Below, one piece after another: positions 61,322 to 64,000 of a DNA stretch of 64,000 bases (within the stretch, counting starts at the first letter, position 1; every line of letters begins with the position of its first letter). The position numbers and the translations under genes are program-made. The notes beneath the pieces are model-generated. The model was given only the letters and a program-made list of their open reading frames with translations, was not told the DNA's origin and ran no database searches. This DNA is from Alkalihalobacillus pseudalcaliphilus (lineage in GTDB: Bacteria; Bacillota; Bacilli; Bacillales; Bacillaceae_D): contig NZ_JAQQWS010000015.1 of the NCBI RefSeq assembly GCF_028610675.1, positions 1 to 64,000 on the forward strand, in the 5' to 3' direction.

Positions 61322-63001
61322 TTAAAATCGACCAGAACGAAATATCGAGTATAACAACCATAGAAACATTAACACAGCAATCCCAAAACCAATCTCAATC
61401 GCCGGAATATTCCAAAGCAACGAAGATTGCTGACTAATAGCCGAGCCAATAATCAAACCAACCATAATAATACTAAAAGCCAAAAGTACAATTGCAAACG
61501 ATAGCTGATTACTTACACGATCCAACTTATTCAAAAACAACACCGCTTTAGGAAAAACAACCTCAATCGGAAACTTTCCATCCTTAAACAATGCCCGCGC
61601 CTCTTTTACGTACTGAGGACCCTCTTTCACAATCTCCATATATTCTCCCCAGTACTCAAACGAATCGCCCACAACCCGCTTAGGTCGATACCTCTCCATG
61701 ATTAATTTCCTTCCAAATGGCTCCGCAATATCAATTATGCTTATCTCTGGATAAAGTCGTACAACTAATCCCTCCATCGTTAACAACGTCTTTCCTACTA
61801 ACGTAAGATCAGCTGGAATTTGAATACCATGGTGATGAGCAACCGAAAATAAATCCGTAACAGCTTCTCCTAAACTTACTTGGCTAAGTGGTACATCATA
61901 ATATTTGTCTCGTAATACATCAACATCTGCCCTTAATAAGTCATGATCAACACGATCCGGAACAATCCCCATTTTCATAATGGCTTTAATGACCGCATTC
62001 GTATTCTGTTTCATCATACCAATTATCAAAGAGGCTAAATGGGATTTCATATCAGGAGTTAATCGACCAACCATACCAAAGTCCATCAAACCAATGATTT
62101 GGTTATCAAGAATCGTCATATTTCCAGGATGAGGGTCACTGTGGAAAAAGCCATCCATTAGAATCTGTTTCATTACAGCTTCAACAATTCGTTCAGCTAT
62201 TAATTCTGGATTAATCCCTTGTTCCACAAGCTGCTCATTATCAGAAATATGAATACCTTCCATGTATTCCATCGTTAAGACTCTTTTTGATGAAAAATCC
62301 CAATAGACTTTAGGGATTTTTATGTAGTCTAAATCCTCCAGTTGTTTTTGCATTCTACCGGCATTACGACCTTCATGAAAATAATCCAGCTCTTCTTTTA
62401 AAGCTTTAGAAAACTCATCAATAATATCAGCGACTTGATATTGAGCTGCCCAATCAAGTTTTTGCTCTGCTAGCTTTGCTAATTCTTTTAAAATTTCTAT
62501 ATCCGTTCTAACTTGTTTTTCAATATTGGGTCGTTGCACTTTCACAGCGACCGATTCTCCATTTTTTAATTCCGCATAATGCACCTGACCAATAGAAGCT
62601 GAACCACGTGGCTCCATCTCAAATTTTACAAAGACGTCCTCCAATTTTAATTCAAGCTCTTTTTCTATAATTAATTTTACTTCTTGAAAGGGAAAAGGTT
62701 TAACATGATCCTGTAGCTTTTCGAGTTCTTTAATAATATCAGCTGGAATAAGGTCTGGCCTAGTACTTGCAATTTGGCCAAGCTTCACAAAGGTGGGGCC
62801 TAATTCTTCTAAGAACAAACGAATTCGCTCACCGGTCGTTTTTTCATGATTATCTTTTCTATTCTTAGTAAATATCCTCTTTGGTAAAGATAAAACCTCG
62901 TGCAAACCTATTTCATTGACGATATAACCAAAACCATTGCGTGTAAAAGCAACTGCGATTTCTCGATATCTTTTCATATGTCGAAAACGTCTTTCAATCA
63001 A
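61322..63001 (-). CDS. UbiB/AarF/ABC1-family atypical kinase
   Basis: The 559-residue protein has the UbiB fold. The KxGQ motif appears as FVKLGQIASTRPDLIP, the A-rich loop as PRGSASIGQVH, the Lys of the kinase core is in AVKVQRP, the catalytic region is HSDPHPGNM, and the metal-binding Asp is in GLMDFGMVG. Two transmembrane helices end the protein (about 500-555). The family supports quinone or lipid metabolism; menaquinone rather than ubiquinone would be the context in a Bacillus. The start is a TTG behind GAGGAGG. It is downstream of a phasin-like gene. Confidence 0.92.
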   Translation of the reverse strand: MIERRFRHMKRYREIAVAFTRNGFGYIVNEIGLHEVLSLPKRIFTKNRKDNHEKTTGERIRLFLEELGPTFVKLGQIASTRPDLIPADIIKELEKLQDHVKPFPFQEVKLIIEKELELKLEDVFVKFEMEPRGSASIGQVHYAELKNGESVAVKVQRPNIEKQVRTDIEILKELAKLAEQKLDWAAQYQVADIIDEFSKALKEELDYFHEGRNAGRMQKQLEDLDYIKIPKVYWDFSSKRVLTMEYMEGIHISDNEQLVEQGINPELIAERIVEAVMKQILMDGFFHSDPHPGNMTILDNQIIGLMDFGMVGRLTPDMKSHLASLIIGMMKQNTNAVIKAIMKMGIVPDRVDHDLLRADVDVLRDKYYDVPLSQVSLGEAVTDLFSVAHHHGIQIPADLTLVGKTLLTMEGLVVRLYPEISIIDIAEPFGRKLIMERYRPKRVVGDSFEYWGEYMEIVKEGPQYVKEARALFKDGKFPIEVVFPKAVLFLNKLDRVSNQLSFAIVLLAFSIIMVGLIIGSAISQQSSLLWNIPAIEIGFGIAVLMFLWLLYSIFRSGRF

Positions 63002-63018
63002 GGAATCCCTCCTCTCTT

Positions 63019-63075
63019 TTGGATGAAAGTTAGTGCGAACATGGTGCGTTGCTCGTCGCTATCGAAAATTCATCA
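63019..63075. repeat. Dispersed repeat R1, 5' fragment
   Basis: TTGGATGAAAGTTAGTGCGAACATGGTGCG with GCTCGTCGCTATCGAAAATTCATCATGG matches the first 60 bases of R1 copies A and B (AAGTTAGTGC, GCTC-TCGCT-CCGAAAATCATG). The rest is absent. It sits in the short gap between the phasin-like gene and the kinase gene. Confidence 0.65.
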
Positions 63076-63120
63076 TGGTAGTTTTGTAAGGTTATCATGC
63101 CTTTATTCTACTTGGGTTGC

Positions 63121-63423
63121 TTACTTCGTGTATATTTCCTGTTCAAGTTTCTTTACTCGTTCTTCAAGTGCTTGTACATCGTCCTTTGTGGCTACATCCC
63201 ATTCTCTGAGTAGTTTTTTCATTTGCTCCATCATTTTAGAATCGAATTGCTCTTGTTTCTCAGTGCCTTTCGCCATAACATGATCCATAAATTCTTGAGA
63301 CTCTTTTCTTGTTAGTTCACCCTTTTTCACTAAATCATCAAAAACCTTTTCTGCTTGCTCTTTGCTCGCAGCTGCTAAACCAAAACCTAACGCCATTCCT
63401 TTTTTGATTGCATCTCTCATCAT
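63121..63423 (-). CDS. Phasin-like / polyhydroxyalkanoate-regulator family protein
   Basis: The 100-residue protein is almost wholly helical, with a glycine-alanine-rich first helix and a C-terminal coiled coil (VQALEERVKKLEQEIY). The central KGELTRKESQEFMDHVM is typical of small phasin or PhaR-like granule proteins. It is found next to UbiB-type genes in other Bacillaceae, as here. AAGGAGG precedes two adjacent ATG codons; the second has the better spacing. Confidence 0.8.
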   Translation of the reverse strand: MMRDAIKKGMALGFGLAAASKEQAEKVFDDLVKKGELTRKESQEFMDHVMAKGTEKQEQFDSKMMEQMKKLLREWDVATKDDVQALEERVKKLEQEIYTK

Positions 63424-63547
63424 GAAATCCTCCTTAAAACTAATATTAACTTTATCATTCCTTTCTTATAGCAAAAGTAAACGAATAATCAGCAATGGTT
63501 TCAATTTTTTCATAAACGACCGTTATTTTTCTCATATTCATTGTAAA

Positions 63548-63613
63548 ATGTAAAAAGAATTTGACATGTATACCTCTCCCATGTAAACTAATAATGTAAA
63601 AAAGATTTGACAT
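63548..63613 (+). promoter_or_regulatory. Promoter with 20-bp direct repeats before the XRE operon
   Basis: ATGTAAAAAGAATTTGACAT (63548) and ATGTAAAAAAGATTTGACAT (63594) are direct repeats with 18 of 20 matches. The first contains a -35-like TTGACA at 63561, with TAAACT 17 bases downstream as -10. The repeats are plausible binding sites for the XRE regulator encoded at the end of the operon. Confidence 0.55.
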
Positions 63614-63630
63614 TAAGGAGTTGTTTAGAG

Positions 63631-63933
63631 ATGGACTGGATACTTATTCTTTTCTTTGCCGCTTTAGCCGTCGCCCTAACTATAATCATTTATACATTAA
63701 CAACACTGCCACAATTAGGAGATGAGCGGAAAAATTTTATAAAAATGAAGGCACAATCTTATTCATTTGGTGTTGTCATATTTTGTTTATGTTTCGAAGT
63801 AGTTCGCTCTCTTTATCAAAGTACGTTTGGCGCGGGCACCTATTCAAACATGAACCCTTTTACTTTCTTAGTCGCGATAAGTATTGTTTATTTAATTTCC
63901 CTCTTAATTGCAAAAAGGAAATACAGTGTTTAA
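63631..63933 (+). CDS. Small membrane protein upstream of an XRE regulator
   Basis: The 100-residue protein has three hydrophobic helices (about 3-24, 45-62, 77-95). AAGGAG lies before ATG 63631, which I prefer to the earlier in-frame start at 63607. Its stop codon overlaps the start of the next gene (TAATG). In Bacillaceae such small membrane proteins are often paired with a one-domain XRE regulator. Function unknown. Confidence 0.75.
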   Translation: MDWILILFFAALAVALTIIIYTLTTLPQLGDERKNFIKMKAQSYSFGVVIFCLCFEVVRSLYQSTFGAGTYSNMNPFTFLVAISIVYLISLLIAKRKYSV

Positions 63934-64000
63934 TGAAAAACAACATTAGAGAATGGCGTAGAGAAAAGAAGCTTTCACAGGAAGATATGGCGAAATTATG
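63933..64000 (+). CDS. XRE-family HTH regulator, cut by window end
   Basis: The window ends 68 bases into this gene. The readable part, MKNNIREWRREKK followed by LSQEDMAKL, is the beginning of a Cro/CI-type helix-turn-helix. The ATG overlaps the preceding stop, so it is coupled to the membrane protein gene and probably autoregulates the pair through the direct repeats upstream. Confidence 0.8.
   Translation, partial: MKNNIREWRREKKLSQEDMAKL

Overview
The window looks like chromosome from a low-GC, spore-former-type Firmicute, most probably a member of the Bacillaceae and possibly one of the alkaliphilic or halotolerant groups. The reasons are the Bacillus-style gene repertoire (ydbS/ydbT, DUF2512, caa3-type CtaG, ClpP, TatA/TatC, ScoAB, MsmX-dependent sugar ABC systems without an ATPase), strong AAGGAGG ribosome binding sites, intrinsic terminators with T tails, and CcpA-like cre sites. 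The genus is an inference. I saw no rRNA, tRNA, CRISPR array, prophage or intact transposase gene.

Layout. 0-8 kb: a 51-bp tandem repeat array, a methionine aminopeptidase, the ydbST membrane pair, a DUF2207 membrane protein, an AlkC-like DNA alkylation repair protein and a small orphan. 8-19 kb: a CoA-thioester catabolic cluster on the minus strand (two enoyl-CoA hydratases, thiolase, 3-hydroxyacyl-CoA dehydrogenase, MDR dehydrogenase, PaaK-type ligase, AtoE-type carrier, a BadI/MenB-like crotonase with a zinc ribbon). A textbook sigma-54 promoter precedes it and a PrpR_N-type sigma-54 activator lies upstream. 19-28.6 kb: DUF2512, a DUF2243-CtaG pair, a collapsed alcohol dehydrogenase pseudogene, an ECF-sigma-clpP operon, threonine synthase, and tatA-tatC beside a Tat-dependent two-subunit gluconate-dehydrogenase-like enzyme. 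28.7-34.6 kb: a beta-glucoside ABC transporter, GH1 glucosidase and LacI regulator with three operator palindromes. 35.4-37.8 kb: a divergent ROK regulator and MFS carrier sharing a 39-bp inverted repeat. 37.8-43.6 kb: a formate-type cluster (FdhF/YdeP-like molybdoenzyme, DUF2294, OFA carrier, fdhD, small protein) with two similar candidate leader RNAs. 43.6-53.2 kb: htpX, an RlmA-like methyltransferase, two drug-type MFS carriers, a TetR regulator, a decayed TetR-SMR drug-resistance locus, and lipoproteins. 53.5-58.6 kb: an AtoE carrier, LysR, and scoA-scoB-thiolase for acetoacetate or short-chain acid use, with near-identical cre sites in front of both plus-strand units. 58.7-64 kb: a GDPD, a GNAT, a UbiB kinase with a phasin-like protein, and the start of a membrane-protein/XRE operon.

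The most unusual content is not protein-coding. Gene-free gaps hold a mosaic of dispersed structured repeats. Family R2 (about 310-340 bp, 3 copies) folds into a hairpin plus a closed four-way junction. Family R1 (up to about 300 bp, 4 full or partial copies) shows compensatory substitutions in a stem. Family R3 (about 165 bp, 2 copies) shares a core with R2. Three tandem arrays with 51-53-bp units also occur. These elements carry no credible reading frame, and their stems are preserved while loops vary, which makes them the best candidates here for an undescribed RNA or mobile-DNA system.
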